The notes: a model not told the origin generated them from the letters alone. Counted from the stretch's first letter, positions 25,483-35,561 are shown. The stretch: DNA of 64,000 bases from Roseomonas sp. (GCA_020249265.1 JADCGA010000001.1:248001-312000); one strand, 5' to 3'. A program made the numbers and translations.

Positions 25483-27276
25483 TCAAGGCCCGGTCGCCGA
25501 CGCATGCGTGGCATGACGCACCGCTGCTGACATGCGCGCCGCATCCGCAAAAGGCAGCGGCACATAGCGCGCGCCCATCGCAGAGGCGAGGTCCCGTGAA
25601 AAGGGCTGCGGCCGTGGCGCGGTATCAATCAGCAGGGAGGAAATACCGGAAGCCTTGAAAAGCCGCGCCACATCAAGCGCTTCCGCTTCCGCCATGGCGC
25701 GCCCGCCCATGCCATCGCGCGCAACATTGGCGCGGCCATCCGTGAGGGCGACGATAACCGGCGTTTGTCCGCGCTTGCGGCTGGCTTCCGCCATGGCGTA
25801 GCCGGCGGCAATTCCAGCGGAGAGCGGCGTGCCACCGCCACCGGGCAAAGAAGCCAAGCTGCGCTTAGCCCGCACCAAAGAATGGGTCGGTTCCAGCAGT
25901 ACCTCGGCGCCGCGCCCACGGAAGGCAATCACCGCCACACGATCACGTCGAACATAACAATCCGCGAGCAGCAGTTCCACCGCGCCCTTTGCTTCCGCCA
26001 GCCGATGCAACGCCGCCGATCCTGACGCATCCACCAGGAAAATCGTGGTGGTTTCGCTATTCTGCTTGTAGCGCCGGATGCGCACATCTTCCCTTCTGAT
26101 ATGCACCAGCGCCGCATGATGCGGCTTTTCGCGGCGGCGATATTCCTGCCATGGCGCCGCGACCCGCAGCGTTTCCACCAAGGCCAAACGCAGCCCCGCG
26201 CGCCAGGCCGCAGGGCGCGCGCCGATGGGCCTACCGCGCTGCGCGGAACGACGCATCATGCCGGATTTGCCCGCTTGCGCCGCTTGTCGCGCCATCTGCC
26301 GCGCTGCCACGCCAAGCCCCGCGAGCAAACTTGGCGGGAGGCTTGCTTGCGCTGCCGCAAGTACAAGATCTTCCAATGACGGTTGATCTTGGCTTTGGGA
26401 CTGATCTGCCGACGTGTTTTCCTGTTGTTGTTGCTCTGGCGCCGGGGGCTGTTCTTCTACGGGTGCCTCTGGCAATTGGCGCGCGCGCGGCGCCAGCACC
26501 AATTGCGCGGCGAGCGCCGCATCTTCCGGGGCGACCTCGGCGCGGCCAGCCAGCGCGGCTGCGGCGCGGGCACATCGCAGGGCGAAAACCGGCGCCCGCA
26601 ATGAAAGAATACCAAGTGCCAGGGCAGCCGCGCAGAAGGCCTGCGGCAAATCCTTCGGTATCCTCACCTCAGCGACTTGTTGCCGTGCCGCTTGAATATC
26701 ATCCCGTTGCGGCATGGCGGATGTGGCCCGCTTCATCGCATACGGCGGAATGCTGACATGGAAGGCCAAACGATCTGAAAGCGCTTCAGCCACCTGTTCT
26801 TCTTCCGACGCGCCCTCATCCAAGGCAATCACGGCAAAGCGTGTTGCCTCAGCAAACGCAATCCCTTCCCGCGCAACATTGATCGCACCTTGATCGAGCA
26901 CCGCCGCGATGCGCGCGATGGTTTGGCCTTCGACGCGTTCCGCCATGGGCAGAATGACGGCACCACCATCGCTTTCCGCAAGCAATCCGCGTTGCGCGAT
27001 GGGTCGCCCGCTGCTGAGGCTTGCAGCAAGGTCAAGACCACCCAGCAGACGATTATCCGCAATGCCAATGGGCACACGACGCCAGGGCGCAGCTTGCGGC
27101 ATCATTTTACGCAAGGCTTCCAGCCATTCATCCCTGAGCGGATCCGCTGGCCCGCGCAATACCGCGCCACCCAGCCCAGTCGGATCAACCGCAAGCAGCG
27201 CCGCGACCTGGAAGGCCATCGCAGTCGCGGTGTCTTCCTGATCGCTTGTGTCTGCTGCCTGCGGCGTCTTCGTCAT
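25483..27276 (-). CDS. bchD: Magnesium chelatase subunit D
   Basis: BchD forms a hexameric AAA+ double ring with BchI and links ATP hydrolysis to Mg insertion by BchH. The 597-residue protein has a degenerate AAA+ N-terminal half, a Pro/Gln/Glu-rich linker (PPAPEQQQQENTSADQSQ) and a C-terminal von Willebrand A domain with the MIDAS motif FLVDASGSAALHRLAEAKGA and TDGRANVARDG. The ATG overlaps the bchI TGA (ATGA). The upstream in-frame extension lies inside bchI and is not real. Confidence 0.95.
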   Translation of the reverse strand: MTKTPQAADTSDQEDTATAMAFQVAALLAVDPTGLGGAVLRGPADPLRDEWLEALRKMMPQAAPWRRVPIGIADNRLLGGLDLAASLSSGRPIAQRGLLAESDGGAVILPMAERVEGQTIARIAAVLDQGAINVAREGIAFAEATRFAVIALDEGASEEEQVAEALSDRLAFHVSIPPYAMKRATSAMPQRDDIQAARQQVAEVRIPKDLPQAFCAAALALGILSLRAPVFALRCARAAAALAGRAEVAPEDAALAAQLVLAPRARQLPEAPVEEQPPAPEQQQQENTSADQSQSQDQPSLEDLVLAAAQASLPPSLLAGLGVAARQMARQAAQAGKSGMMRRSAQRGRPIGARPAAWRAGLRLALVETLRVAAPWQEYRRREKPHHAALVHIRREDVRIRRYKQNSETTTIFLVDASGSAALHRLAEAKGAVELLLADCYVRRDRVAVIAFRGRGAEVLLEPTHSLVRAKRSLASLPGGGGTPLSAGIAAGYAMAEASRKRGQTPVIVALTDGRANVARDGMGGRAMAEAEALDVARLFKASGISSLLIDTAPRPQPFSRDLASAMGARYVPLPFADAARMSAAVRHATHASATGP

Positions 27277-28418
27277 GAGCAGAAGACGTCTTCGAGCGCC
27301 TTTTCCACCCGCGTCGTCGCAACCGCTTCGTCCAATGGGTTGCGCCGGAGCCGGTGACGCAAGGCAGATGGCGCAATACGGCGCAGATGATCCTTGCTCA
27401 CTTCGCGTTCGCCTTCCAGCGCGGCCAATGCGCGGGCCGCCCTGACAAGTGTGAGCTCCCCACGCAAACCATCGGTGCCAAGCGCCATGCAAAGCGTTGC
27501 CGCCTGTTCAATCGCGCCAAGCGGCAGCGTGACGGAAGAAAGGCGCTTCCGACCGGCCAAAATGGCTTCCCGCGTTTTCGCTTCCTCCTTAGACCAGTGC
27601 TTGATGAAACTTGCGGCATCGCGGTCATAAGCATCCCGCCGACACACCACCTCAACACGGCTGGCGAGGTCCTTTGGCGTGGTGACCTCCACCGAAAGCC
27701 CGAAACGGTCGAGCAGTTGCGGCCGCAATTCGCCTTCTTCCGGATTGCCACTGCCAATCAAAACAAAGCGTGCGGGATGGCGCAGACTGATGCCTTCACG
27801 CTCCACCACATTCTCACCGGATGCGGCGACATCAAGCAGAAGATCAACCAGGTGATCTTCCAGCAAATTCACCTCATCAATATAAAGAAACCCGCGATGC
27901 GCGGCGGCGAGCAGCCCTGGTTCGAAAGCTTTCACGCCCTGTGCCAAGGCCCTTTCGATATCGAGCGCACCAGCCAGGCGATCTTCCGTTGTGCCCAGTG
28001 GCAAATCCACCACCGGTACGGGCACCATGCGTTTTTCCACCTTTTGTCCCTTGGGCAGATTCGCGCAATGGGAACAGCTCCCCTGAGGCGTGGCAGGATC
28101 ACAGGCGAAGGGGCAGCCGCCAACCACGGGCATTTGGGGCAACAGGGCCGCCAATGAACGCACGGCAGTGGATTTGCCGGTACCGCGATCCCCAAATACC
28201 AGCACGCCACCAATACTTGGATCAATCGCCCCAATCATCAGGGCGCGCTTCATTTCCTCCTGTCCGACGATTGCGCTGAAGGGATAGGCATTGCGCGTGG
28301 CAGGCGTGGCCAAGCGGCCTGTGCTTTCCGATGGGGCGCGCGGCGCTTGACGACGCGACACCTGCCCTTCCTGACCGGGCCGCGTGCCTGGCCGAAAGCT
28401 GCTCAGGGCGCCATCCAT
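27273..28418 (-). CDS. bchI: Magnesium chelatase ATPase subunit I
   Basis: BchI is the AAA+ ATPase of Mg-chelatase. The 381-residue protein has PFSAIVGQEEMKRALMIGA, the Walker A FGDRGTGKST, the insertion with CDPATPQGSC, the Walker B GFLYIDEVNLLEDHLVD, and sensor region VLIGSGNPEEGELRPQLLDRFG. The ATG shares its A with the hemA stop (TAATG). It starts the bchI-D-O group and is followed directly by bchD. Confidence 0.96.
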   Translation of the reverse strand: MDGALSSFRPGTRPGQEGQVSRRQAPRAPSESTGRLATPATRNAYPFSAIVGQEEMKRALMIGAIDPSIGGVLVFGDRGTGKSTAVRSLAALLPQMPVVGGCPFACDPATPQGSCSHCANLPKGQKVEKRMVPVPVVDLPLGTTEDRLAGALDIERALAQGVKAFEPGLLAAAHRGFLYIDEVNLLEDHLVDLLLDVAASGENVVEREGISLRHPARFVLIGSGNPEEGELRPQLLDRFGLSVEVTTPKDLASRVEVVCRRDAYDRDAASFIKHWSKEEAKTREAILAGRKRLSSVTLPLGAIEQAATLCMALGTDGLRGELTLVRAARALAALEGEREVSKDHLRRIAPSALRHRLRRNPLDEAVATTRVEKALEDVFCS

Positions 28419-29629
28419 TACGCGGCCCGCCGCAAGCGGAATTGCGACCAAACCTGTTCAAGCGATTGGACCAGGTGATCCATATCGGCATCCGAATGAA
28501 CGGGCGATGGCGTGATACGCAGCCTTTCCGTCCCACGTGGCACGGTTGGATAATTGATGGGCTGCACGTAAATTCCATGCTCATCCAAAAGCGTGTCACT
28601 CAGCTTTTTGCAGAGCGTCGGATCACCCACCATGACCGGAACGATATGGCTGAGATTGTCCAGATGCGGCACACCAATCGCATCCAAGCGCCGCCGGAGC
28701 GTGGCGGCGCGTTCATGCAGCCGTTCACGTTCATCATTGCTCTGCCGCAAATGGCAAATGGCGGCGCGTGCGCCGGCGGCGATCGCCGGCGGCAGGGCCG
28801 TTGAAAAGATAAAGCCGGAGGCAAAGGATCGCACGAAATCGCACATGGCGCTACTGCCAGCGATATAGCCGCCAATCACGCCAAAGGCCTTGGCGAGTGT
28901 TCCTTCAATCACCGTAACGCGATCCGCGACCCCATCACGTTGCGTGATACCGCCGCCATTTGGGCCATATAGGCCCACCGCATGAACCTCATCACAATAG
29001 GTCATGGCACCATGATCATCGGCTATATCGCAGATATCGCTGATCGGCGCGATATCGCCATCCATCGAATAAACACTCTCAAAAGCAACCAGTTTCGGCG
29101 CTGATTTCGGAAGCTCTGCCAATACACGCCGCAGATCCGCAACATCATTATGCTTGAACAGGACGCGCTTGGCCTTGCTATGGCGCATCCCTTCAATCAT
29201 GGATGCATGGTTCATTTCATCGGAAACGATGATGCAGCCGGGCAGCTTTGACCCAAGTGTCGAAAGCGATGCCCAATTCGACATATAGCCGGAATTGAAC
29301 AGCAGCGCTGCCTCGCGCCCATGCAGCGCAGCGAGGTCTTTTTCCAACAAGACATGTTCGTGATTGGTGCCGGAGATATTGCGCGTGCCGCCAGCGCCTG
29401 CGCCGCAACGATCCAGCGCTTCATGCATTGCATTCAACACATCCGGGTGTTGACCCATGCCGAGGTAATCATTGGAACACCAGACGGTCACTTCACCGCG
29501 GACACCCTTGTCATGGCGCGTTGCGCGGGGGAATTGTCCGCGGCGCCGTTCAAGGTCGGCGAATACCCGATACCGCCCTTCACGGCGAAGGCCATCAAGC
29601 TGACCCTGGAAAAATTCTTCGTAATTCAT
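28418..29629 (-). CDS. hemA: 5-aminolevulinate synthase
   Basis: This PLP enzyme condenses glycine and succinyl-CoA to 5-aminolevulinate, the first step of tetrapyrrole synthesis by the C4 route. The 403-residue protein begins [20 protein letters not shown] and shows [43 protein letters not shown] and the PLP-lysine segment [18 protein letters not shown] good AAGGAGAG lies before the ATG. It sits between puhE and bchI, so precursor supply is transcribed with the pigment genes. Other hemA copies could exist outside the window. Confidence 0.95.
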   Translation of the reverse strand: MNYEEFFQGQLDGLRREGRYRVFADLERRRGQFPRATRHDKGVRGEVTVWCSNDYLGMGQHPDVLNAMHEALDRCGAGAGGTRNISGTNHEHVLLEKDLAALHGREAALLFNSGYMSNWASLSTLGSKLPGCIIVSDEMNHASMIEGMRHSKAKRVLFKHNDVADLRRVLAELPKSAPKLVAFESVYSMDGDIAPISDICDIADDHGAMTYCDEVHAVGLYGPNGGGITQRDGVADRVTVIEGTLAKAFGVIGGYIAGSSAMCDFVRSFASGFIFSTALPPAIAAGARAAICHLRQSNDERERLHERAATLRRRLDAIGVPHLDNLSHIVPVMVGDPTLCKKLSDTLLDEHGIYVQPINYPTVPRGTERLRITPSPVHSDADMDHLVQSLEQVWSQFRLRRAA

Positions 29630-29740
29630 GTCATACTCTCCTTGCCCAGAATGATTTTCCAGGTCTTGCGATTGCGCGAAGGTCGCTTTCGGCCAATGGT
29701 ACCGAAACAAGGCCCCTCGCCATGCCTTGGGTGATCTGCT

Positions 29741-30799
29741 TCATGCGCCATACCTCAGCGCGTAATCCTCGAACTCGGCCCGTATGCCGCGCATATCCAG
29801 CAAGCGCCCGGTGACGATGATGCCTGTTCGCGTCGTCTCTGGCACTGCTTCGCGCCGCAGATGGATGGTGCCATCAGCAAAATCAAGCGTAAGCCAGCCA
29901 TCAGGCGCGCGAATGGAACCGCGCAGGCTTTCCACCGATCCAAAAGCGCCCGCCGTGATGCGCGTCACCAAGGCGTTCAAGGGCCGCGTATCAAAGGGAC
30001 CATTCCTATCGGTGGACCAGCTTCCGGTTTGCGCCGGTGATTCCTCATCCTTCAGGCCCCAGCGCCAAAGCGCCTCAAGCGGCAAAGGCAGCATCAGGAA
30101 CCAATGTTCAATCACGGCCAGCGAGGCCATCGTCGCGACAAGCATGAAGCCCGTTGCCTGATGCGCATCAGCCCCCGCCGCAAAAGCCTTGTGGAAAAGC
30201 AGGGCGGTCAAGATGGTACCCAGCGTGATTGAAAACGGAAACAACAAATTCATCGGCCGATGCGCGAAATAGCTGCTCATGTAGCGCAGATGCGTCGGTA
30301 ACAATCGCTCACCCGTATTGCGCACGCCGAGATAGAGATTGAGCTTGGCACTCAGGCGCATGAGCCAAAGAATGCCATAGGTCAGCAGGCCAATCTGATT
30401 TGGCCCCTGCGCAAACGCGACAATGAGCAAAAATCCCAGCGCCAGGATGAACAATTCATGCCACAGGACCACGCGCGTTGCAGACCAGAAGCGCCGTAGC
30501 CCGGTGAATTGCGCTGGCAATGCTGCGCGATTCGGGCCGGTAATCAGCCCACCAAGAAAGCTGATTTCAACTGCCCCCCATATCGCCAGCGCAGCCAGGA
30601 AAGACAGATAGGCGCCATTCGCGCTTACATCCTCTGCGGTCAAGTGCAACGCGATGAGCCCCGCCGCGAGAAGGCTTGCCGAAGCAGCACCAAGAGCAAG
30701 ACGACGCGACGCAAGCCTGGTGACCACGCAAAGAATCACACCCGTGGTCAACCACCAAAGAAAGATGGCAATCAGGGCCGCGGTCACGCTTTCGGGCAT
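29741..30799 (-). CDS. puhE: Photosynthetic complex assembly protein PuhE (DUF3623)
   Basis: PuhE is a polytopic membrane protein known to influence reaction-centre or bacteriochlorophyll assembly. The 352-residue protein has about seven hydrophobic segments in its first 250 residues, with GLITGPNRAALPA, RLSAKLNLYLGVRN and FAHRPMNLLFPFSI marking the DUF3623 family, and a soluble C-terminal part of about 100 residues. The gene lies 10 bases after acsF and 111 bases before hemA, the same neighbourhood as in other purple bacteria. Confidence 0.88.
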   Translation of the reverse strand: MPESVTAALIAIFLWWLTTGVILCVVTRLASRRLALGAASASLLAAGLIALHLTAEDVSANGAYLSFLAALAIWGAVEISFLGGLITGPNRAALPAQFTGLRRFWSATRVVLWHELFILALGFLLIVAFAQGPNQIGLLTYGILWLMRLSAKLNLYLGVRNTGERLLPTHLRYMSSYFAHRPMNLLFPFSITLGTILTALLFHKAFAAGADAHQATGFMLVATMASLAVIEHWFLMLPLPLEALWRWGLKDEESPAQTGSWSTDRNGPFDTRPLNALVTRITAGAFGSVESLRGSIRAPDGWLTLDFADGTIHLRREAVPETTRTGIIVTGRLLDMRGIRAEFEDYALRYGA

Positions 30800-30809
30800 C
30801 GCGCCTTGC

Positions 30810-31886
30810 CTACCACACCGGCGAAAGGCGAATTTCGGTGGGCAACGGATGCTTGCGCGGCCGGCGGAAGAACAGCTTGGCGAAGGTGGTCGCCGCCGAA
30901 ATGCTTAAAGCAACCCGCCGCAGCCTGCCGCCAATGCCACCCTGCCGCCGAGCATCGCTCATTCTCTCTGAGATCTGCCAGAGACGATCCATGTCTTCCA
31001 TGAAGCCCGGACCATCCACATCAAGCGTCACGGGGAATACCTGACGGCAAATCTCCTCAGTGATCTTGAAGACCTGCCGATCATATTCCGTCGGCGTCAT
31101 GCCAAGTGCCTTGTGGAATTCCGGTCGGCCATGATCGCGCACATACATAGTAGCGAAAACCGCCAATTGGAAAAAGCGGCACCACAGCGCATTCATGCCG
31201 GTCAGCAGCTTTGGATTGGCACGCATCAGCAATGCGAAAGCCTCTCCATGGCGAAACTCGTCATTGCACCATTTTTCGAACCACAGGAAGATCGGGTGAA
31301 AACGCAATTCCGGGTGGCGTTCGAATTGGCGAAAAATGGTGATGTAACGGGCATAACCAATCTTCTCGCTCAAATAGGTCGCGTAGAAGATGAATTTCGG
31401 CTGGAAGTAATGATACTTCTTAGCGCGCGTCAGGAAGCCCAGATCAACGCCAATCCCCAAATCCTTCAGCGCATCATTGATGAAACCGGCATGGCGGCTT
31501 TCATCACGCGCCATCACGGAAAACAATTCGCGCATATCGGGGTTCTTCACGCGCTTCTTGATTTCGGCATAAAGCACGCAGCCGGAAAACTCCGCGGTGA
31601 CACTGCTTACCAGGAAATCCACCAGCTCGGTCTGCAACCCCTCCGGCAAATCCTCCAGCCGAAACGCGTCGAATCGCTCGTCACGGATGAAATGGCCCTT
31701 GTTCGGGTCACGATGAAATTCCTCCATCAGCCGGTCCCATTCGGCCCGCACCGGTTCCACATCAATCGCGTCCATCGCCGCAAAATCCGTGGTGTAAAAG
31801 CGTGGCGACAGCGCCGTCTCGGTCAGCGCAAGTTCGGTCGTCTCACGCGAGAGCTTGTCCCGCATGGGGTGAGTCACGGCGTTCAT
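30810..31886 (-). CDS. acsF: Oxygen-dependent Mg-protoporphyrin IX monomethyl ester cyclase AcsF
   Basis: AcsF forms ring E from Mg-protoporphyrin monomethyl ester with O2, using a diiron site. The 358-residue protein has the paired EXXH-type ligands in ARDESRHAGFINDA and CNDEFRHGEAFALLM, plus the family segments RDERFDAFRLEDLP and YHYFQPKFIFYATYLSEKIG. No anaerobic BchE is present in the window, so pigment synthesis here depends on oxygen. The ATG overlaps the stop of the small upstream gene that is probably bciE. Confidence 0.96.
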   Translation of the reverse strand: MNAVTHPMRDKLSRETTELALTETALSPRFYTTDFAAMDAIDVEPVRAEWDRLMEEFHRDPNKGHFIRDERFDAFRLEDLPEGLQTELVDFLVSSVTAEFSGCVLYAEIKKRVKNPDMRELFSVMARDESRHAGFINDALKDLGIGVDLGFLTRAKKYHYFQPKFIFYATYLSEKIGYARYITIFRQFERHPELRFHPIFLWFEKWCNDEFRHGEAFALLMRANPKLLTGMNALWCRFFQLAVFATMYVRDHGRPEFHKALGMTPTEYDRQVFKITEEICRQVFPVTLDVDGPGFMEDMDRLWQISERMSDARRQGGIGGRLRRVALSISAATTFAKLFFRRPRKHPLPTEIRLSPVW

Positions 31887-32188
31887 GCGGCCTCCTTGGG
31901 CTCAAAGCCGACATGATAAAGTTCGGTCAATTCCAGGATCGAACGGAACTGAGTCCAATGCCGCAGGAAAAACCCTGCACGGATGATGGTGGCCGAGGTT
32001 TCAAAGCTGTATTTCTCACCATAGGCCACCTGGCTTGGTGCACCATGGACGATCACCTGATCACCAGGCCGCAACACCACATCTTCTGGTACGGCATAGG
32101 CATGAAAACTATCGAAGCTGCGTTCGATTTCGACGGTGCACGGCACGTCAAAGCGCCTGCCTCGCCGCTGATTGCTTTCTTGGGTCAT
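31883..32188 (-). CDS. bciE: Probable cyclase accessory protein BciE
   Basis: A 101-residue soluble protein containing RGRRFDVPCTVEIERSFDSF and VVLRPGDQVIVHGAPS, a small beta-rich fold. In alphaproteobacteria the AcsF-type cyclase needs a small partner, BciE, encoded by a short gene beside acsF. This gene has the expected size, position (puhC-bciE-acsF) and tight overlaps on both sides (ATGA twice). I identify it by context more than by recalled sequence, so the symbol is tentative. Confidence 0.6.
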   Translation of the reverse strand: MTQESNQRRGRRFDVPCTVEIERSFDSFHAYAVPEDVVLRPGDQVIVHGAPSQVAYGEKYSFETSATIIRAGFFLRHWTQFRSILELTELYHVGFEPKEAA

Positions 32189-32643
32189 TTGCCTTCCTCA
32201 TTTTTCTTGAACAGTATTTCAGCAAAACTCTGCAGATTCGTCGCACCAAAGGCGCGCAAATCCGTCCAACGACCACTTGTCGGGTCTTGAAGAATAAGGG
32301 CGCCGCCCGGCAGCGCCGCAAGCCTCAGGGGGCTCTCCGCGCCGGGACTTTCCAAACGCCTTTCGCGTGTGAAGCCGCGGAGTGCGCCGCGTACGAAACC
32401 ACCCTCACCAGGCTGAATTTCGCCGATCAATTGGCCTGTGGTCGCATCGCGAATGGAAATGCTGCCATCCACGCGATCACTGAACAGGATGCTCCGTGCA
32501 AAAAGGGCCTCTTGCGGAAGATGGCGCGCCTGCTGCTTTTCACCCGCATTGAACACCACCAATGAAAGCAGGCCGACCAATACCACCCCAAGGCCAAAGC
32601 CCAGATAGTCCTTTCGTGGGTTCATTGCCTTGGCCTGCATCAT
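32185..32643 (-). CDS. puhC: Photosynthetic complex assembly protein PuhC
   Basis: PuhC is a single-pass membrane protein needed for normal levels of the RC-LH1 complex. The 152-residue protein starts MMQAKAMNPRKDYLGFGLGV, has one transmembrane helix (about 15-35) and a periplasmic beta-rich domain with DRVDGSISIRDATTGQLIGE and LRAFGATNLQSFAEILFKK. Paired ATGs at 32643 and 32640 follow the puhB TAG with GGGGAAG between. The longer frame upstream overlaps puhB and is not real. Confidence 0.88.
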   Translation of the reverse strand: MMQAKAMNPRKDYLGFGLGVVLVGLLSLVVFNAGEKQQARHLPQEALFARSILFSDRVDGSISIRDATTGQLIGEIQPGEGGFVRGALRGFTRERRLESPGAESPLRLAALPGGALILQDPTSGRWTDLRAFGATNLQSFAEILFKKNEEGK

Positions 32644-32650
32644 GCTTCCC

Positions 32651-33328
32651 CTAAGCCATTGCCGTTGCGCCGCCTGGCATTTCGGCTTGCGCCGTATTCT
32701 GACCCCGGCTGATGGCAGCACCGCCCGCACTGGCAACCGCCTCACCCAAAATCCTCGCCACAGCTGCAGCATCAGCAACGCCGCGCAGCATTGGCTTTGG
32801 CCGACCGAAGCTCCATCCGGCGCAATGCGGCCAGAGCGCAATCCACGAAATCCGATGGCCTGGCAGCAATTCCATCACGATGTCGCCATGGCCATCTTTG
32901 CGATGCCGCAAATCTGCCCCAGCAATCGCCGCAAAAGGTATATTGATGGTGATAGGCAGGGAGACACCGACGCGCAGCACCAAGCGGCGAGACGTGATGG
33001 AATAGACGCTGGTTCGTGCCGCAAGCTTCGCCAGCAGCGCCAGAATACCAACGCCCACACTGCCACCCAGCAGCAAAATCGCCGCTGAGCCGATGGCGTT
33101 GACCATCGGACCACCCCGCAGCGCCGTGTTCAAAAGGTCCCATGACGCCAGGGCCAAGAAATAGATCATGACCCAGCGGATCAGGAAGACCCGCTGGGCA
33201 ATTTCGGTCCAAGCCGGCGCCCCCTGCCACAGCAAGACTTCACCTGCCGGAAGCGTTTCCGGAAGGCCCGGTATCGGTTCCAGCCCGTGTTCGGTCAGGC
33301 GTGCGGGGGCTGGCTTGGTCACAGGCAT
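32651..33328 (-). CDS. puhB: Photosynthetic complex assembly protein PuhB
   Basis: PuhB is a membrane protein with a PH-like domain that assists reaction-centre assembly. The 225-residue protein has GEVLLWQGAPAWTEIAQRVF, two or three hydrophobic helices (about 48-105), then SVYSITSRRLVLRVGVSLP and INIPFAAIAGADLRHRKDG, which are usual in PuhB. Its ATG lies within the last codons of puhA (10 bases overlap). Confidence 0.9.
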   Translation of the reverse strand: MPVTKPAPARLTEHGLEPIPGLPETLPAGEVLLWQGAPAWTEIAQRVFLIRWVMIYFLALASWDLLNTALRGGPMVNAIGSAAILLLGGSVGVGILALLAKLAARTSVYSITSRRLVLRVGVSLPITINIPFAAIAGADLRHRKDGHGDIVMELLPGHRISWIALWPHCAGWSFGRPKPMLRGVADAAAVARILGEAVASAGGAAISRGQNTAQAEMPGGATAMA

Positions 33329-34101
33329 GGCTCGCTGCGTTCCGGCGTCGCATAGAAATGCCCGCCGCCAAAATATGCGGAGATACGATCTTCCTCCAAC
33401 AGGGTGATCTGTTCCGGTTGCGCAATGCCGGGGGCGGAAATGAATTGCGCGGCGGTCACGGAAATCACCCGCGCCGTTCCGTCATCAGTGAAGGTGCACA
33501 GGAACATCGGCACCAGAACCCGCCGGCCACCGGCAACCTCAACTTCCAGATAGCGGAGGATATATTCAGAACGATCCACCCAAAGATCAAGCGTGGTTCC
33601 AGCAACTTCGCCATCAAGCGTGATCACTGGCTGGCCGCGCGGATCGGGGTCTTCATGTGCAATATGCCAACCTGGCGCAGCTCGCAGCGGGACAATCTTT
33701 GGCTTATTGTCGTCAAACGCCAGATCAGGTTCATCGGCACGATCCGCATAGGCGGCTGGCCCGACACCATCACGCATGGCATCCCCTGTCGGCAGAAAGG
33801 CCGTACCCGGATAGGGGTATTCCGGAATCAGATGGGCGCTTACATCGCGTTCAGGCCGCACACCCTGCACCACGGTTGCACCTTCAGGGTAATGCAGCCG
33901 GAATACCTTCGGTGGCGGCGTTTCCGGGAAGCCGTGCATGGTGGCGAAAGCGGGACGATCCGGCAATTCATTGATCATCGGATAGCCTTCGCGCTTGTTC
34001 TCGCGGGTCAGGTAATAGATAAGGCCCGCAAAAAACGCGAAGAAAAGATAGAGAGAAAGAGCAGCCGCATCCAAAAAGACCGGCGTTGCGGGTGTTGTCA
34101 T
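33319..34101 (-). CDS. puhA: Reaction-centre H subunit
   Basis: The H subunit caps the cytoplasmic side of the reaction centre and helps proton transfer to QB. The 260-residue protein has one N-terminal transmembrane helix (about 12-31, LYLFFAFFAGLIYYLTREN) followed by KREGYPM and a PRC-barrel domain: IVPLRAAPGWHIAHEDPDPRG, LDLWVDRSEYILRYLEVEV, and GARVISVTAAQF-type strands. The ATG overlaps the lhaA TGA. Confidence 0.96.
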   Translation of the reverse strand: MTTPATPVFLDAAALSLYLFFAFFAGLIYYLTRENKREGYPMINELPDRPAFATMHGFPETPPPKVFRLHYPEGATVVQGVRPERDVSAHLIPEYPYPGTAFLPTGDAMRDGVGPAAYADRADEPDLAFDDNKPKIVPLRAAPGWHIAHEDPDPRGQPVITLDGEVAGTTLDLWVDRSEYILRYLEVEVAGGRRVLVPMFLCTFTDDGTARVISVTAAQFISAPGIAQPEQITLLEEDRISAYFGGGHFYATPERSEPCL

Positions 34102-35561
34102 GGCAATGCTCCATGTTGGTTACGCAGTCCAGCAAGAACCTGCTGGCCAGCACGACGTTGAGGGCGTGGAGAAACAGAATCATTGGCACGCAGCAAAGGG
34201 CCAACTACTGCAAGCATCAGGAACAGCAAAATGATTTCTACGATATAGACACCGACATAGCCTGTGCTTGGTGCATCAAGCCCGGCGCCCAGAACGCCGG
34301 CTGACGCGAGCGAGGAAATGACATCGCGGATGACACCACCAAGGGCCACCGCGGCACCACCGGCCGTGGCCGTCACCGCGCCCCAGACACCAAGCGTCAG
34401 ACCAATCTGGCCTTCCGGTGCGGCCTGCATGCATCCCGTCAGCGTTGCATGTGCGAACAGGCCCGCGCCAAACCCAATCGCCGCTGTCCCTGCGGCAAAG
34501 ACCAGCGTTGATTCAAGCGGTGAGGCGAAGATCACCATCACAAAGCCGGAAATACCGACAATGGCACCGGCGCTGGCAACGCGTTGTGCATGCATGCCCC
34601 GGCCAAGCAAGGGTGCAGCGCGCAAGAAGCCCAGCACCGCACCGCTTGCAAAAAGCGCGGTCAAGGCAGTTGTGGCACCCACGCTCAGCGATAGAATTTG
34701 TCCGCCATAGGGTTCCAGCAAAACATCCTGCATGCCGAAGGCCGCCGTACCCAACGCCGCCGCCAACAAACGCCGATCCCATGGTCCTGACTTGCGCAAA
34801 AGCTTAAGGCTCTCACGGAAGCCCGGATCACCGGGGGCGCGACCTACGGTCAATTCCGGACGCCTTGGTTCCTGCTTCCAGGCGGCAATCAGATTGATAA
34901 CCAATGTTGCAGCGGCCATGCCTTGCACAAGCTGGATCAGCTTGATTTGCGAAAAATTTGCTAGGAATGCGCCAAAGGCAATCGCAGAAATCACCATACC
35001 AATCAATTGCATGAGCGAAAGTATCGTGACGACATTGGGCTGCGCTTCGCGTGGGACGATGTCGGTTGCCAGCGCAAGCCCTACGGTCTGCACCGTATGC
35101 ATACCAGCGCCAACCATCAAAAACGCGAGCCCAGCTGCAAGATGCGCGACCCAAGGCGGTGCCCAAGTATCGCCGGACAAGATGATCAAGGCGAAGGGCA
35201 TCATCGCGAGCCCCCCGAATTGGATGATGCTGCCAAGCCAAAGATATGGCACGCGCCGCCAGCCAAGCACTGAACGGTGGGAATCCGAACGAAACCCAAT
35301 CAAGGCCCGCAGTGGTGCAAACAGCAGCGGCAGCGCCACCATGATGGCCACCAGACTTGCCGCCACACCCATTTCCACAATCATGACGCGATTGAGCGTG
35401 CCAACCATCAGCACAGCCGTCATGCCGCAGGAAATCTGGAACAGCGAAAGCCGCAATAGACGCTTAATGGGCAAAGGGCCGCTGCTCGGCTCGGCGAAGG
35501 GCAGCACATTCACGCTGATCCCAGTCCAAAGTCGTGCCAGGCGGTCATTCACCTCACTCAT
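34098..35561 (-). CDS. lhaA: LH1 assembly protein LhaA (PucC family)
   Basis: LhaA is a major-facilitator-like protein that helps insert LH1 and deliver bacteriochlorophyll. The 487-residue protein has about 12 hydrophobic helices. Landmarks of the PucC family are LNRVMIVEMGVAASLVA, FAPLRALIGFRSDSHRS, GWRRVPYLWLGSIIQFGG and GMQDVLLEPYGGQIL. The ATG overlaps the bchM TGA, and the gene leads into puhA, as in other purple bacteria (bchM-lhaA-puhABC). Confidence 0.94.
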   Translation of the reverse strand: MSEVNDRLARLWTGISVNVLPFAEPSSGPLPIKRLLRLSLFQISCGMTAVLMVGTLNRVMIVEMGVAASLVAIMVALPLLFAPLRALIGFRSDSHRSVLGWRRVPYLWLGSIIQFGGLAMMPFALIILSGDTWAPPWVAHLAAGLAFLMVGAGMHTVQTVGLALATDIVPREAQPNVVTILSLMQLIGMVISAIAFGAFLANFSQIKLIQLVQGMAAATLVINLIAAWKQEPRRPELTVGRAPGDPGFRESLKLLRKSGPWDRRLLAAALGTAAFGMQDVLLEPYGGQILSLSVGATTALTALFASGAVLGFLRAAPLLGRGMHAQRVASAGAIVGISGFVMVIFASPLESTLVFAAGTAAIGFGAGLFAHATLTGCMQAAPEGQIGLTLGVWGAVTATAGGAAVALGGVIRDVISSLASAGVLGAGLDAPSTGYVGVYIVEIILLFLMLAVVGPLLRANDSVSPRPQRRAGQQVLAGLRNQHGALP

